Part shown: positions 1 to 10,191 of the stretch, piece by piece
Numbering within the stretch: position 1 is the stretch's first letter
Layout: each line of letters begins with the position of its first letter
Assembly: GCA_016788065.1 (NCBI GenBank)
Contig: JAEUTI010000080.1
Span: 1 to 55,527, forward strand
DNA from: Bacteroidia bacterium
Lineage (GTDB): Bacteria > Bacteroidota > Bacteroidia > AKYH767-A > OLB10
Direction: 5' to 3'
Length of the DNA stretch: 55,527 nucleotides
Made by a program: the position numbers and the translations under genes
The notes under the pieces: generated by a model
What the model saw: only the letters and a program-made list of their open reading frames with translations
Told to the model about the DNA's origin: nothing
Databases searched by the model: none

Positions 1-255
1 TCTGTAAGTATCAAAACAAACCAAAGCATATTGACTAATAGTCACAGGATTCGAGTTTTTGTTGGCCAGTGCCCAGCCTTTTTCATTAAATGATATAGCC
101 GGATCAGTTTCCCAATGTTCAACAGAAACAGATTCAGTCAATGGAATAAATTCTATCATCCAGCTAAAGTCATTGGTTGGCTTTAACTTTTCATTAGAAT
201 AAAAAGGCAAGATTAAAAAAGCAAATATGAAATTGATAAGCTTGATTGAAAACAT
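1..255 (-). CDS. 5' part of a secreted protein, possibly D-glucuronyl C5-epimerase family (cut by window edge)
   Basis: An ATG at 255 opens a frame that runs off the left edge after 85 codons; an in-frame stop (TAA) lies just upstream, at 270-268. The N-terminus has a lysine followed by a hydrophobic stretch of about 15 residues, so it looks like a signal peptide. The last visible part contains GWALANKNSNPVTISQYAL, which resembles the region of D-glucuronyl C5-epimerases where a 'NP-x-T-I-x-QYAL' segment opens the alpha/alpha barrel. That family epimerises uronic acids in polysaccharides. Only the first part of the protein is visible and no catalytic residue can be checked, so the family call is tentative; that the frame is coding is more secure. 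Confidence 0.5.
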   Translation of the reverse strand, partial: MFSIKLINFIFAFLILPFYSNEKLKPTNDFSWMIEFIPLTESVSVEHWETDPAISFNEKGWALANKNSNPVTISQYALVCFDTYR

Positions 256-509
256 CTGATTAATGAATTAAATGATTAATGGCTTACCAGGTGAAATGCA
301 AGCTTTTTGATTGTTACAAAGCAAAGTTATGAAATTGGAACAATTCTGAACGGTGTAAAATGCCTGATTTAAACTAGTGCTAGTCGTTTTATTTTGCAAT
401 TGTAAACAATTAAAAATCAATATATTGTAATTAATTTGATAGGGCTGGAGACAAAATATTTACAATTGTATTACGTAAATTTCCAATCAAGAAAGTTACG
501 ATGTACGGG

Positions 510-1319
510 TTATTTAAGTTTTGCAATCATGCTTTTTGCATGCTTTGCAACCATTTTCTCATCTTCCGACCTTGGGGCAATTTCGACAGTTTTTTGAAAC
601 CATACCAGGGCATTTTTCTCATCTCCCGAATCATCGCGCTCTAAATAGGTATTTGCCATTTCAAAACAATGAGTCGGATTTAATGGCTCCAATTCATGAG
701 CTTTTTTAAAGTGTTTTAAAGCATCCTCGTAGGTTCCACCTTCTAAACCTTTGCCAAAAAATGTACTGATCATTGCCATTTCAAAGGCATTAAACCCCGC
801 TACAACCCGGTGCCACCTTCCCATTATGTGATGCGGCCCTGCCATTTTAGGATTTATTTGCAATGCTTTCTCAGAAGCCACCCGAATAGCTTTTGCATTG
901 GCAATTTTTATTTTGACCGATGCATTTTCACTGATTCTTCCAAGTGCTAAAGCCAAATTATAATAGGCATCAGCTTCCTGTTTGTTACGCTGAAGAGATT
1001 TTTCGGCAAGGTATTTCGATTTTTCATACTTCAATTGTTTGATTGTTTCCGGTTGCCCGGGATACGATTGGATAGCCATCAAAAAGGAAACCTGATTTAA
1101 ATATTGAGTATTTGTTGAATCTGAACGGAGTAGAGTGGAAGCAATCAATAACGCTTCCTCATATTTGAAAGCTGAACGCAACTCGATTACTTGTTTCAGC
1201 GAAATATCCGGTCTGTTATAGGCTCCCGCTTCTATTACAAAAATCCACAAAAAAATTATTACAATTCCTGTGAAAAAAGCTTTTCCCGATTTATGTTTTA
1301 ATATGTTTCTAAATGGCAT
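510..1319 (-). CDS. TPR-repeat protein, RMD1-like
   Basis: A 269-residue protein with an N-terminal hydrophobic segment (residues about 16-33) that acts as a signal peptide or membrane anchor. It is followed by helical tetratricopeptide repeats. Visible TPR-like units include 'EADAYYNLALALGRISEN' (about 115-132), 'GPHHIMGRWHRVVAGFN' (about 161-177) and 'YEDALKHFKKAHELEPLNP' (about 197-215). The HHxxGRWH-type repeat is typical of the RMDN (regulator of microtubule dynamics)-like TPR proteins found in many Bacteroidota. In bacteria these are of unknown role, probably periplasmic scaffolds. The ATG start at 1319 is the natural one. It lies upstream of the partial gene on the same strand, separated by about 250 bases, so it is probably a separate unit. 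Confidence 0.75.
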   Translation of the reverse strand: MPFRNILKHKSGKAFFTGIVIIFLWIFVIEAGAYNRPDISLKQVIELRSAFKYEEALLIASTLLRSDSTNTQYLNQVSFLMAIQSYPGQPETIKQLKYEKSKYLAEKSLQRNKQEADAYYNLALALGRISENASVKIKIANAKAIRVASEKALQINPKMAGPHHIMGRWHRVVAGFNAFEMAMISTFFGKGLEGGTYEDALKHFKKAHELEPLNPTHCFEMANTYLERDDSGDEKNALVWFQKTVEIAPRSEDEKMVAKHAKSMIAKLK

Positions 1320-1370
1320 CTGTTCGAATGTATTCTGAAAAGATAACTGAGATCTTCAAATATTGTTTTC

Positions 1371-3986
1371 CTATAGCTTAATAAATTTCTTCATTTCTGT
1401 ACCCGAATCACTTGTTAATTTAATAAAATAAATGCCTTTAGGTAAATCCTCAATATTTTTAGCAACAGTTGTTTTCTCTGTTAAGAGATCAGATTGGAAT
1501 ATTTCAGATAATCTTTGGCCTACAATATTTTGCAACTCAATTTTAATATTTTTCACATTTCTCGTATCTATGATCACATTTAGATTGGAATTGGCGGGAT
1601 TTGGATAGACACCCCACCAGTTTGCCAGTGCATCTATTTCGGATAAATTTGTTGGAATCACAACAGTTGTCTGTGCAGTATTAGTTACAATCGGTAAGTT
1701 AAAATCAAAATAAATGGATGCAAAATTTTTAATAACATCACCCAGTTGCAAAGTATCTAGTGGTTTAATACGATATCTCACAAATCCATGACTTGCAGGT
1801 TCATTAACATTATCGTCAGGTAACAGTATGTTATCAAATCTGAAAGACATAAGACGTGAGAATGGGTTGTATTCACTGGCTAAATAATGTGAACTGGCTA
1901 CAATTTCAAATGTATTGATGTCTAATAAAGTTGAAATATTGTTCTTTAAATACACAAAAAATGCGGTATCATTGCCCGTATTTTGAAAACGAATAATGTA
2001 TTCAAGATAAGGAGGGTTAGGAAACTCATTTGGGTGAAGTTGAGTTCGATTTACAATAATGTCATTCGGGTCGTAAGAGCCTGTGGTAAATAATTCCCAA
2101 TAAGCTACGTTGCATCCAGGATTGTTATCACCTGCAATAGGTTCTATTGAGGCGGAAGAATTGATAAGTGTTCCGATCGATATTCCGCTTTGGATTTGAA
2201 CATTTACAATGATTGAGCCCGATTGAAATGGTTTTAATAAACCGGGAGTCCACATAATTGAATCAGTTGTTATTATGTTTCCTGTCGGAATAGAATTGTT
2301 GATTGTTAGATTGGGATCCTTTTTAAATATAATTGTAGGGGTAAGGTCTGTTGTACCTACATTTATATAGTTTATCATGTACGCAGATTGGAATCCGGAT
2401 CGAAAGTTTCCAAGCGGTGTTATACTTATACATAAATCATTTATTGGTCCCGAAGGCTGAAAAGCAAAATTATTGAGACTATCTTTTTGATTGGTTCCTG
2501 TAAACGTAGCTGCATGAAATGCTGGAACTGCATTGTAGTAATTTAAGGGGTCCGGTATCATGGTGAAGTTACCGGAATCTAAAAGATAGATTTTAAATTC
2601 TCCATTGCTATCTGTAAAACATATATTACCAGAACCTGATTCAAATACTTTATGTTGTGCTATTGGAAATTCTGATGTATCTTTTACATTGTTGCCATTG
2701 ATATCAATAAACATTGAACCGGTAATTGAATTATAAGCATCTTTAAATTTTACTGCCCAGAAATCATTGTTGGTATATGTATTAGGTACATCACCGTTTT
2801 TAGATAAACTTTCACCAATCACAACATACCCATTGTCAGTAGTGTTGAGAATTGAATAGGCAATCTCATTATTTGACCCACCTAAAGTTTTCTCATATAT
2901 TAATTCTCCGTTGCCATCTAGTTTTGCAACGTAGAAATCTTTTCCTCCCAGGTAGTTAAGCTGTGGTGCAGGATTGTAGGAATCATAGATAACATAGCCC
3001 GCTATCATATAATTTCCATCGTTTGTTTCAATGACATCAAAACCCCGTTCTCCATTGTATCCTCCCAGACATTTTTGCCATTGAAGTGTGCCAACAGAAT
3101 CTATTTTGAATATCCAAAGGTCCTTTGATGAATGCAAACCTGAAATATCTCCATCACTTGAACTGGCTACACCTCCGATGATGTATCCGCCGTCAGAGGT
3201 CGTTTTGATAGAATATATTTCTTCATCCCCTGATCCTCCATAAAATCTTTCCCATTCAAACGTGCCAACAGAATCTGTTTTTATAACATGGCAATCGAAT
3301 CCGCCATGATATCCTATCCACGGATCTCCACCTTCTGATATTCCGGCCAGCATAAATCCGCCATCTGGAGTCAGTGCTATGGAATATGCTTGGTCGATAG
3401 TACTTGAAAATCCACTATAGCCATAACATTTATTCCACATAAAGGTACCAGAGGAATTAATTTTCATAAGTAAGTAATCTTTAGAATACCCACCCGATCT
3501 GCAACTGCCTGAAGGAGTATAGCCTGCAATAATGTATCCTAAGTCAGGAGTTTGATGTATATCGGTACCAATATAAGACCCGTGCAGAACACTCCATTCT
3601 ATATTGCCAATACTATCCAGTTTCGTTACTCTCATCCCTGATGAATAAGTGGTTTGAAATAATATTACAAAACCATGGTCCGCAGTTTGAGCCAAAAAAC
3701 GTTCAAAAGTACCGATAGATGTCGATAAACAGGTTGTCCATTGAACAATGCCGGCACTATTGGTTTTGATTAAGACTGTTGGAGCGCTACCTGAACAGCT
3801 TACTCCATTTATTACCGATGAACCGGTTCGACCAATGAAAGCAAAACCTCCATCATCTGTGTTAATAGCTTTATGGGCATTATCTGAACCCGATCCGCCA
3901 AAAGTTTTACTCCATTCTATGGCTATTTGAGCCTGAATTGAAAATTGAATTAGACAAAGGAAAATGAATGTTGAATAAAATTTCAT
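1371..3986 (-). CDS. Large secreted protein with beta-propeller-like repeats, DUF7619 and T9SS type A sorting domain
   Basis: An 871-residue protein with a signal peptide ending near 'SIQAQ' (residue 19). Residues about 20-415 are repeats of about 50-60 residues with 'TxDGGYIIxG' and 'KxDSxGxxxWxKxxGG' motifs, a beta-propeller-like arrangement common in Bacteroidota surface proteins. Residues about 420-480 resemble an SdrD-B/Cna-like segment (GSMFIDINGNNVKD). Residues about 640-780 match DUF7619, with 'SYDPND', 'FQNTGNDTAFFVY' and 'SIYFDFNLPIVTN'. The last 75 residues, from 'WWGVYPNPANSNLN' to 'KFIKL', form a type A C-terminal sorting domain, so the protein should be exported by the type IX system and attached to or released from the cell surface. 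Ligand and role are unknown. Confidence 0.85.
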   Translation of the reverse strand: MKFYSTFIFLCLIQFSIQAQIAIEWSKTFGGSGSDNAHKAINTDDGGFAFIGRTGSSVINGVSCSGSAPTVLIKTNSAGIVQWTTCLSTSIGTFERFLAQTADHGFVILFQTTYSSGMRVTKLDSIGNIEWSVLHGSYIGTDIHQTPDLGYIIAGYTPSGSCRSGGYSKDYLLMKINSSGTFMWNKCYGYSGFSSTIDQAYSIALTPDGGFMLAGISEGGDPWIGYHGGFDCHVIKTDSVGTFEWERFYGGSGDEEIYSIKTTSDGGYIIGGVASSSDGDISGLHSSKDLWIFKIDSVGTLQWQKCLGGYNGERGFDVIETNDGNYMIAGYVIYDSYNPAPQLNYLGGKDFYVAKLDGNGELIYEKTLGGSNNEIAYSILNTTDNGYVVIGESLSKNGDVPNTYTNNDFWAVKFKDAYNSITGSMFIDINGNNVKDTSEFPIAQHKVFESGSGNICFTDSNGEFKIYLLDSGNFTMIPDPLNYYNAVPAFHAATFTGTNQKDSLNNFAFQPSGPINDLCISITPLGNFRSGFQSAYMINYINVGTTDLTPTIIFKKDPNLTINNSIPTGNIITTDSIMWTPGLLKPFQSGSIIVNVQIQSGISIGTLINSSASIEPIAGDNNPGCNVAYWELFTTGSYDPNDIIVNRTQLHPNEFPNPPYLEYIIRFQNTGNDTAFFVYLKNNISTLLDINTFEIVASSHYLASEYNPFSRLMSFRFDNILLPDDNVNEPASHGFVRYRIKPLDTLQLGDVIKNFASIYFDFNLPIVTNTAQTTVVIPTNLSEIDALANWWGVYPNPANSNLNVIIDTRNVKNIKIELQNIVGQRLSEIFQSDLLTEKTTVAKNIEDLPKGIYFIKLTSDSGTEMKKFIKL

Positions 3987-4398
3987 GGGTTTCTATGTTT
4001 TTTGTTCGAAGATAAAGGTTAAAGATACAAGTAATAGAGTAGGATTTATCAAACAGTCTGCATTTTTTGGGTTTGTTTTTGTGTGATACTCATCTTGTTA
4101 ATTGTGTTATAAGACTACGTATTGCTATTGAAAAAGTAATCAATTCTTCTCAAAATTTACCATTTTTTAGACTTTCTTACAAACCGGGTTTTGAATTACT
4201 CTTCATTTATAATAAGAGATATCTATTTGATATACAAATAGATAAACTGTAGTTGTTTTGCTAGCCTCAGTAAGCTCCATATTTTGTCAATACCCTTTCC
4301 GCACAAAAACAGCAACTTTTATAACAGTTGGTCGTAAGAATGCACAATTCAAGGATGCTGCCCGGATCCGCAACCTTAACCTGAAAACCAATAACACC
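3987..4398. other. 412-bp intergenic region upstream of the giant PKD gene
   Basis: AT-rich spacer between two divergently transcribed secreted-protein genes. It contains one clear structure, a perfect 10-bp inverted repeat at 4220-4244 (listed separately). The frame of the downstream gene stays open back to a TTG at 4258, but the translated segment 4258-4398 lacks recognisable domain features and precedes a convincing signal peptide. I therefore treat it as leader sequence. No RNA gene was recognised. Confidence 0.5.
4220..4244. promoter_or_regulatory. Perfect 10-bp inverted repeat upstream of the PKD gene
   Basis: TATCTATTTG at 4220-4229 and CAAATAGATA at 4235-4244 are exact reverse complements separated by ATATA. 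It lies 155 bases before the likely ATG of the giant PKD protein. No T-run follows, so an operator or an mRNA leader hairpin is more likely than a terminator. The sequence shows the symmetry; the function is inferred. Confidence 0.5.
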
Positions 4399-7300
4399 AT
4401 GAATCCTGAAAGGATATTCAAGGGCATTAGAAACCTGATTTATTTGTTGGTTGCAGTATTTATATTGCAGTCATCAAGCTCATTCGCACAGGCACCTGTT
4501 GCTTCTTTTACCGTAAACCAGCAGTCTGGTTGTATTCCCCTTTCTGCACAGTTTACTAACACATCCGTTAATGCTGTTTCTTATTTCTGGGACTTTGGAA
4601 ATGGAAATTTTTCTACTGCTCAAAATCCAAGTAATATTTACCTGAATACCGGCAGCTATACTGTAAAATTAATTGCGACAAGTATTTCTGGGCAGTCCGA
4701 TTCAGTAGTTCATTCAGGCTTTATCCAGGTGCAGCAGCAGCCTCAGATTGCATTTTCTGCTTCCGGAACATTATTTTGTCTGGAAAGTAATCAGATTCAA
4801 TTTACCAACCAATCTTCCGGATACGATTCCTGTTTATGGGATTTTGGTGATGGTGTAACGTCCGTTTCTGTGAATCCTTTACACCAGTATACAGCTCCTG
4901 GTACCTATACGGTAACTTTAATTGCCTACAATACTTCGCTTGGATGCAACGCTTCCTTGTCTAAAAATGCCTATATCACAATCCTTAGCAATCCTGCTGC
5001 ATCTTTTCAGGCAAACATTACCAGTACATGTGATGTGTCGCAACCTTTTCAGTTCACTGCTCAGGCATCGTCTGCTACTTCATATCTGTGGCAATTCGGC
5101 GATGGTACTACTTCAACACAAGCTTCTCCTTCTCACGTTTATTCAAATCCAGGTATTTATTCGGTAACTTTAATTACTTCCAATCAATTAGGCTGCACCG
5201 ATACAGTAACAGTTGCCGATTATATCGAAGTAAAATCGAATCCGGTTCCGGTAATTGCATCCACCAGTCCGCTACAGAAGTGTACACCAATTTATGCCTC
5301 TTTTTCAACCACAACTCCAAACATCACTTCATGGTCGTGGGATTTTGGTGACACAACAACTTCTCAGCTTTCAAATCCTTATCATGCTTACAATTATGCC
5401 GGAAATTATATTCTGGAGCTGGAAGTAATTTATGCAAATGGATGTACCAATTCCGACACGGTGCATGTGCAATCTTATCCTAAACCCACTGCCTATTATC
5501 TGATCAACAACAATCAGGGATGTGCGCCTTTAACTCCGGCATTTGTAAATTTATCGACCGGTTCCAATAACACCTATTCATGGACTTTCGGAGATGGTTC
5601 TTCAGGTAACGGATTTCAACCTGTTCATACTTATACCACACCCGGAACATTCTATACTACACTGAATATCGTCAATAATTTTGGTTGTACCGCTCAGGCT
5701 TCTTCATTTTTGCCGATAATTGTTTCTGAAGCAAATGCAACTTTTACTGCAGACGATCTTGCAGGATGTGCTCCTCACACGGTTAATTTTACTCATCCTG
5801 GTGGTGGTGTTTATACTTACAACTGGAATTTTGGCGATGGTACTTCTTCAACACAACAATCTCCGTCTCATGTATATGCAACTAATGGTACTTATACAGT
5901 AGTTTTAACAATCACAGATGTTACCGGTTGTACCGATACTTATACCTTACCAAATAATATTCATGTTAATTCCGGTGTAAACAATTTTAACCCCGCTGCA
6001 CCAGTTACTGCCTGCGCTCCATTTACTATCAATTTAAACGACAATTCTCCGGCAACATCCGGTTGGTTGTGGTCGTTTGGAGATGGCGAAACTGCAACTA
6101 TTCAGAATCCGGTTTACACTTACACAGATCCGGGAACTTATATTGTAACGCTCCAGACTCAGTCTTCCGGAAGCAGTTGTTCACAAAGTGTTTCTCCCTA
6201 TGCTACCTATATAATCAACGGGGGCTCTGCAGGATTTGATGTAACTCAAACACTGTGTCCACCTTTCACTGCAACATTCACCGACCAGTCGGTAAATGCT
6301 GTTTCCTGGTTATGGGATTTTGGTGATGGCACAACTTCCACTCAACAAAATCCGGTGCATGTCTACACAACTCCGGGATCGTACAATGTTTCGCTCACAA
6401 TAACTACTGCACAAGGATGTACTTATACCGAGTATCATAACTATGCTGTGACTTTCCTTCCTTTGGTCGCTAATGCTACTGCAACATCTCCTGATACTAC
6501 CTTGCCTATAAATGCAACATTTAATGCAAATAGTTCAGGTGCTACTATGTGGTTATGGGATTTTGGTGATGGAGGAACTTCAACATTAATGAACCCGGTT
6601 CATCAGTACACTGTCCCTGGTCCCTACAACATTACGCTTACAATTTCAAATCCGGAGTGTACTTTCACGTATGTTTATACGGGTGTAACTATTGGTTCCG
6701 GAACTGTTTTACCTGGTGGGGGAGGCGATTCACTGCATGTTCCAGATCCGGTTTACAGTTGTGTTCCTTATCAGATGAATTTTACAAATCCAGCCTTGAA
6801 TACTGTGGCCTGGCTATGGGATTTTGGTGATGGTGATACTTCTACAACCGAGAACCCTGTTCATATTTATACCGATCCCGGTACATATACTGTTAGTCTT
6901 ATAACCTGGGATGCCTTCGGAAATACCGATACTATTATACAGCCGGCACCTATTTATCTCACCGGTTCGAGCGCCGATTTCCAACTTTCATACACCAACA
7001 ATTGCCTGGGTTCAACTTTAACTATTCAGAATACATCTGTAAACGCAGTTTCGTGGTTATGGAATTTCGGTGACGGTACCACTTCTACTTTGGAGAATCC
7101 GGTTCACAATTATACCACTACCGGGGTGAATTATATCGTATCACTAACAGTGACCGATTCTTTGGGCTGCACCGATTTTATGTCACGCAGTTACTATGCA
7201 GCTATAGGAGCATCCGTCAATGCCAGCACCCGCAGAGCGTGCGCCAATGATACCGTACATTTTACAAGTGGTTATCTGAACTTCCCTAATTACACCTGGG

Positions 7301-10191
7301 ATTTTGGAGATGGTACCACTTCTACATTGGCAAATCCTTCTCATGTATATGCCGATTCCGGAAGCTATCAGGTTTCGCTAACTGTTACCGACTCCCTGGG
7401 ATGTACTTACACATGGAATGTTCCTTACCTCGTTAATATCAGAAAACCAGTGTCAGATTTTACTTTCACTACTACAACAAATGGTTGCGGAAGTACCATT
7501 CTGAATTTTACCAATAATTCTACCGGTGCTACCTCATGGCAATGGAATTTTGGAGATGGAACAGCATCGTCTCAACAAAATCCATCTCATACCTATTCAT
7601 TGCCCGGTACACATCATGTCACACTTACCAGCAATGCTGATGGATGCAGTGATGTTCATACCGTACAGAATGCTGTATTTGTACCATTCCTTCAGGCGAA
7701 TTTCAATTATACACAGTCTTCAGAATGTTTACCTGTGCAGGCGGTGTTTGCCGATAGTAGCAGTGATGCGGTTTCCTGGTTATGGGATTTCGGTGATGGT
7801 GCTACCTCAACTCAGCAAAATCCTGTTCACACTTACACTCATAAACCTGCTGGTGTTATAACTTTAACGGTAACTGATGTGAACGGATGTATGCGGACCG
7901 TATCAAAACCTAATATCAATGCAATGTTCCTTGCATTTGCTGTTTCCGATTCAGTTGGGTGTAGTCCGTTTACTTTTAATGTTACCGATTCATCTTTAAA
8001 TGTAAGTTCCCTGCAATGGAATTTTGGTGATGGTACTGTGTTAAATGGAAATAATCTTTCTCACACTTACTCTGCTAATGGGATTTATCCCGTAACGCTA
8101 ACTGCAACATCACCTTCAGGTTGTACTCAGGTCATTAATCCTGTTGCTCATGTTCAGGTTAGCGGACCTCAGGCACAGTTTTCTTTGAATAGTGTAGTGT
8201 CATGTGCACCAACAGTTGTGAATTTTAATGATAATTCATCCGGGGCTTTGCAATGGAATTGGAATTTTGGTGATGGAAATCAATCGATCATCAATGATCC
8301 TGTGCATATTTATAATGAACCCGGAATTTATGATGTTACCCTTACAGTAACTGATGGTTCAGGATGTTCCGATACATTGATCAGACCGGCTTTGGTACAT
8401 ATTACAGGTTCAGTTGCTTCCTTTACAGCAGCAACGCCAACCGGTTGCGGCCCTTGGCAGGTACAGTTCCAGGATTCATCTATCAGTGCATTCAACTGGA
8501 TATGGAATTTTGGTGATGGCAATACTTCAACCCAACAAAATCCGGTGCATACTTACAATCAGCCCGGAAATTATGTAGTTACTTTAATGACTCAGGATAC
8601 TACCGGATGTCAATCGTTTTATACCAGTCCTGTGCCATTTAATCTGCAACCTAATGCTGTTGGATCGTTTGTGATGTCAGATACAACTGGTTGTTTGCCT
8701 TTATCAATTACCTTCAATAATAATTCTGTAAACAGTACATCTTATCAATGGAATTTTGGTGACGGAACAGGCTCTATGGCTCCAACTCCAACCCATGTGT
8801 ATAATACTCCCGGAACTTATTATGTTACTTTAATAGCACAGAATGGTACCGGTTGCACCGATAGTGTTGTAACGACCATTCCAGTAGTTGCTGCAGCAAC
8901 ACCTCAACCTGCATTTTATGTAAGCAATAATATTGGGTGTCCACCTCTTCCAGTGACATTCCACAATCAGTCGCTTATGACCGACAGTACCACCCAATTT
9001 ACGTGGTCACTGGGAAATGGACTATCAACTTCAAACAGTGAACCCACTTATGTGTATCATGTCCCCGGCACTTATTCTGTAACCCTGACAGCTGTAAATG
9101 GCGGAGTTTGCAGTGCATCTGCAACCTTGCCCGGAATTGTACAAGTAAATGTTGGAACACCTCCTCCGGTTGTAGAACTAAAAAGCGCCAGTGTGATCGA
9201 TGGAAGTTCAGTGGAACTAACCTGGGGTAATCTTGCTATTCAAAATCTGGAAGCTTATAAAGTATATCGTTTCAACAGAGCATTTTCTGTATTTGATTTG
9301 ATCTATACCGATTCCAATCCAGGAAACACTTCATTAAATGCAACTTCAACCTATGTTGATACGCTGTTAAATACGGTTTCAGAAACATACACCTATGTTG
9401 TTCAGGCTATGAATGAATGTCTGGCAGAGCCCGATTTATCACTTCATACACCGCATACAACAATCAATTTGAATGCTGCAATAGTCGATAATGCTGTGCA
9501 TCTCGATTGGAATCTTTATGATGGCTGTAGTGTTTCCAGGTATCAAGTTTTCCGTCAGGATCATCAGACCGGAAGCTTTAATCTGATCGCTGAATTAGGG
9601 AATTCCACATATTCCTTCATTGATTCAACCATATATTGCGGCATGCTGGCAGCATACCGGATAAAGGCTACAGATTTATGTAATGAAGGATTCGAAGCAT
9701 GGAGTGATGTAGAAGCAATCGATGCTCCCGGAATTCTGGCTAACCAGAAAGTCGATATTATCCGATCTACGGTTAATGATGACAATTATGTATTCACTGA
9801 GTGGGCACCACCTGTTCTGGCACCGCAACTGGTTACCAATTTTGAACTGTATCGTTCTTATGACATGCAAAACTGGAGTCTGCTGACCACTCTTCCTCCA
9901 ACGGAAACCAATTACTCCGATTTCAGTACTCAAGTTAAGTCACAGAATTATTACTACAAAATAAAAGTAAACAACCTGTGCAATCTGGAGACCACAGAAG
10001 GTGATCCGGGGTCATCTATTCTTCTTACCGGTGCAATCGATGATGAGAACAGAACCCATTTAAAATGGACACCATACAAAGATTGGGATACTGGAGTTGA
10101 TTACTACGTTATTGAACGGGTTGATTTGAATGGAAACTGGCAACCAATTCAGGTTGTTGATGGTAGTGTAAACGATTATATAGACCGGTAA
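4399..10191 (+). CDS. Giant secreted protein with 19 PKD domains, lacking a recognisable sorting domain
   Basis: About 1930 residues from the ATG at 4399. I chose this over the in-frame TTG at 4258 because it starts a good signal peptide (KGIRNLIYLLVAVFIL ... SSFAQ). Nineteen PKD immunoglobulin-like beta-sandwich repeats follow, each carrying a W-x-FGDG-type motif followed by an NPxHxY-type motif; the first is YFWDFGNG and the last degenerate FTWSLGNG. From about residue 1590 to the end there are fibronectin-III-like segments (EAYKVYRFNRAF, SRYQVFRQDHQ, TNFELYRSYDM, VDYYVIERVDL). Such proteins normally end with a CHU_C/type B or type A T9SS domain. This one stops after 'VNDYIDR', in the middle of the last Fn3-like unit, so it looks truncated. 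Its last 16 bases overlap the convergent yihY gene. Likely a surface adhesin or matrix protein, with export uncertain if the truncation is real. Confidence 0.85.
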   Translation: MNPERIFKGIRNLIYLLVAVFILQSSSSFAQAPVASFTVNQQSGCIPLSAQFTNTSVNAVSYFWDFGNGNFSTAQNPSNIYLNTGSYTVKLIATSISGQSDSVVHSGFIQVQQQPQIAFSASGTLFCLESNQIQFTNQSSGYDSCLWDFGDGVTSVSVNPLHQYTAPGTYTVTLIAYNTSLGCNASLSKNAYITILSNPAASFQANITSTCDVSQPFQFTAQASSATSYLWQFGDGTTSTQASPSHVYSNPGIYSVTLITSNQLGCTDTVTVADYIEVKSNPVPVIASTSPLQKCTPIYASFSTTTPNITSWSWDFGDTTTSQLSNPYHAYNYAGNYILELEVIYANGCTNSDTVHVQSYPKPTAYYLINNNQGCAPLTPAFVNLSTGSNNTYSWTFGDGSSGNGFQPVHTYTTPGTFYTTLNIVNNFGCTAQASSFLPIIVSEANATFTADDLAGCAPHTVNFTHPGGGVYTYNWNFGDGTSSTQQSPSHVYATNGTYTVVLTITDVTGCTDTYTLPNNIHVNSGVNNFNPAAPVTACAPFTINLNDNSPATSGWLWSFGDGETATIQNPVYTYTDPGTYIVTLQTQSSGSSCSQSVSPYATYIINGGSAGFDVTQTLCPPFTATFTDQSVNAVSWLWDFGDGTTSTQQNPVHVYTTPGSYNVSLTITTAQGCTYTEYHNYAVTFLPLVANATATSPDTTLPINATFNANSSGATMWLWDFGDGGTSTLMNPVHQYTVPGPYNITLTISNPECTFTYVYTGVTIGSGTVLPGGGGDSLHVPDPVYSCVPYQMNFTNPALNTVAWLWDFGDGDTSTTENPVHIYTDPGTYTVSLITWDAFGNTDTIIQPAPIYLTGSSADFQLSYTNNCLGSTLTIQNTSVNAVSWLWNFGDGTTSTLENPVHNYTTTGVNYIVSLTVTDSLGCTDFMSRSYYAAIGASVNASTRRACANDTVHFTSGYLNFPNYTWDFGDGTTSTLANPSHVYADSGSYQVSLTVTDSLGCTYTWNVPYLVNIRKPVSDFTFTTTTNGCGSTILNFTNNSTGATSWQWNFGDGTASSQQNPSHTYSLPGTHHVTLTSNADGCSDVHTVQNAVFVPFLQANFNYTQSSECLPVQAVFADSSSDAVSWLWDFGDGATSTQQNPVHTYTHKPAGVITLTVTDVNGCMRTVSKPNINAMFLAFAVSDSVGCSPFTFNVTDSSLNVSSLQWNFGDGTVLNGNNLSHTYSANGIYPVTLTATSPSGCTQVINPVAHVQVSGPQAQFSLNSVVSCAPTVVNFNDNSSGALQWNWNFGDGNQSIINDPVHIYNEPGIYDVTLTVTDGSGCSDTLIRPALVHITGSVASFTAATPTGCGPWQVQFQDSSISAFNWIWNFGDGNTSTQQNPVHTYNQPGNYVVTLMTQDTTGCQSFYTSPVPFNLQPNAVGSFVMSDTTGCLPLSITFNNNSVNSTSYQWNFGDGTGSMAPTPTHVYNTPGTYYVTLIAQNGTGCTDSVVTTIPVVAAATPQPAFYVSNNIGCPPLPVTFHNQSLMTDSTTQFTWSLGNGLSTSNSEPTYVYHVPGTYSVTLTAVNGGVCSASATLPGIVQVNVGTPPPVVELKSASVIDGSSVELTWGNLAIQNLEAYKVYRFNRAFSVFDLIYTDSNPGNTSLNATSTYVDTLLNTVSETYTYVVQAMNECLAEPDLSLHTPHTTINLNAAIVDNAVHLDWNLYDGCSVSRYQVFRQDHQTGSFNLIAELGNSTYSFIDSTIYCGMLAAYRIKATDLCNEGFEAWSDVEAIDAPGILANQKVDIIRSTVNDDNYVFTEWAPPVLAPQLVTNFELYRSYDMQNWSLLTTLPPTETNYSDFSTQVKSQNYYYKIKVNNLCNLETTEGDPGSSILLTGAIDDENRTHLKWTPYKDWDTGVDYYVIERVDLNGNWQPIQVVDGSVNDYIDR

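Noticed and set aside
4258..4398. N-terminal extension of the PKD protein from TTG at 4258
   Set aside because: The translated stretch is not signal-like and precedes a clear signal peptide at 4399; it also lies close behind the inverted repeat.
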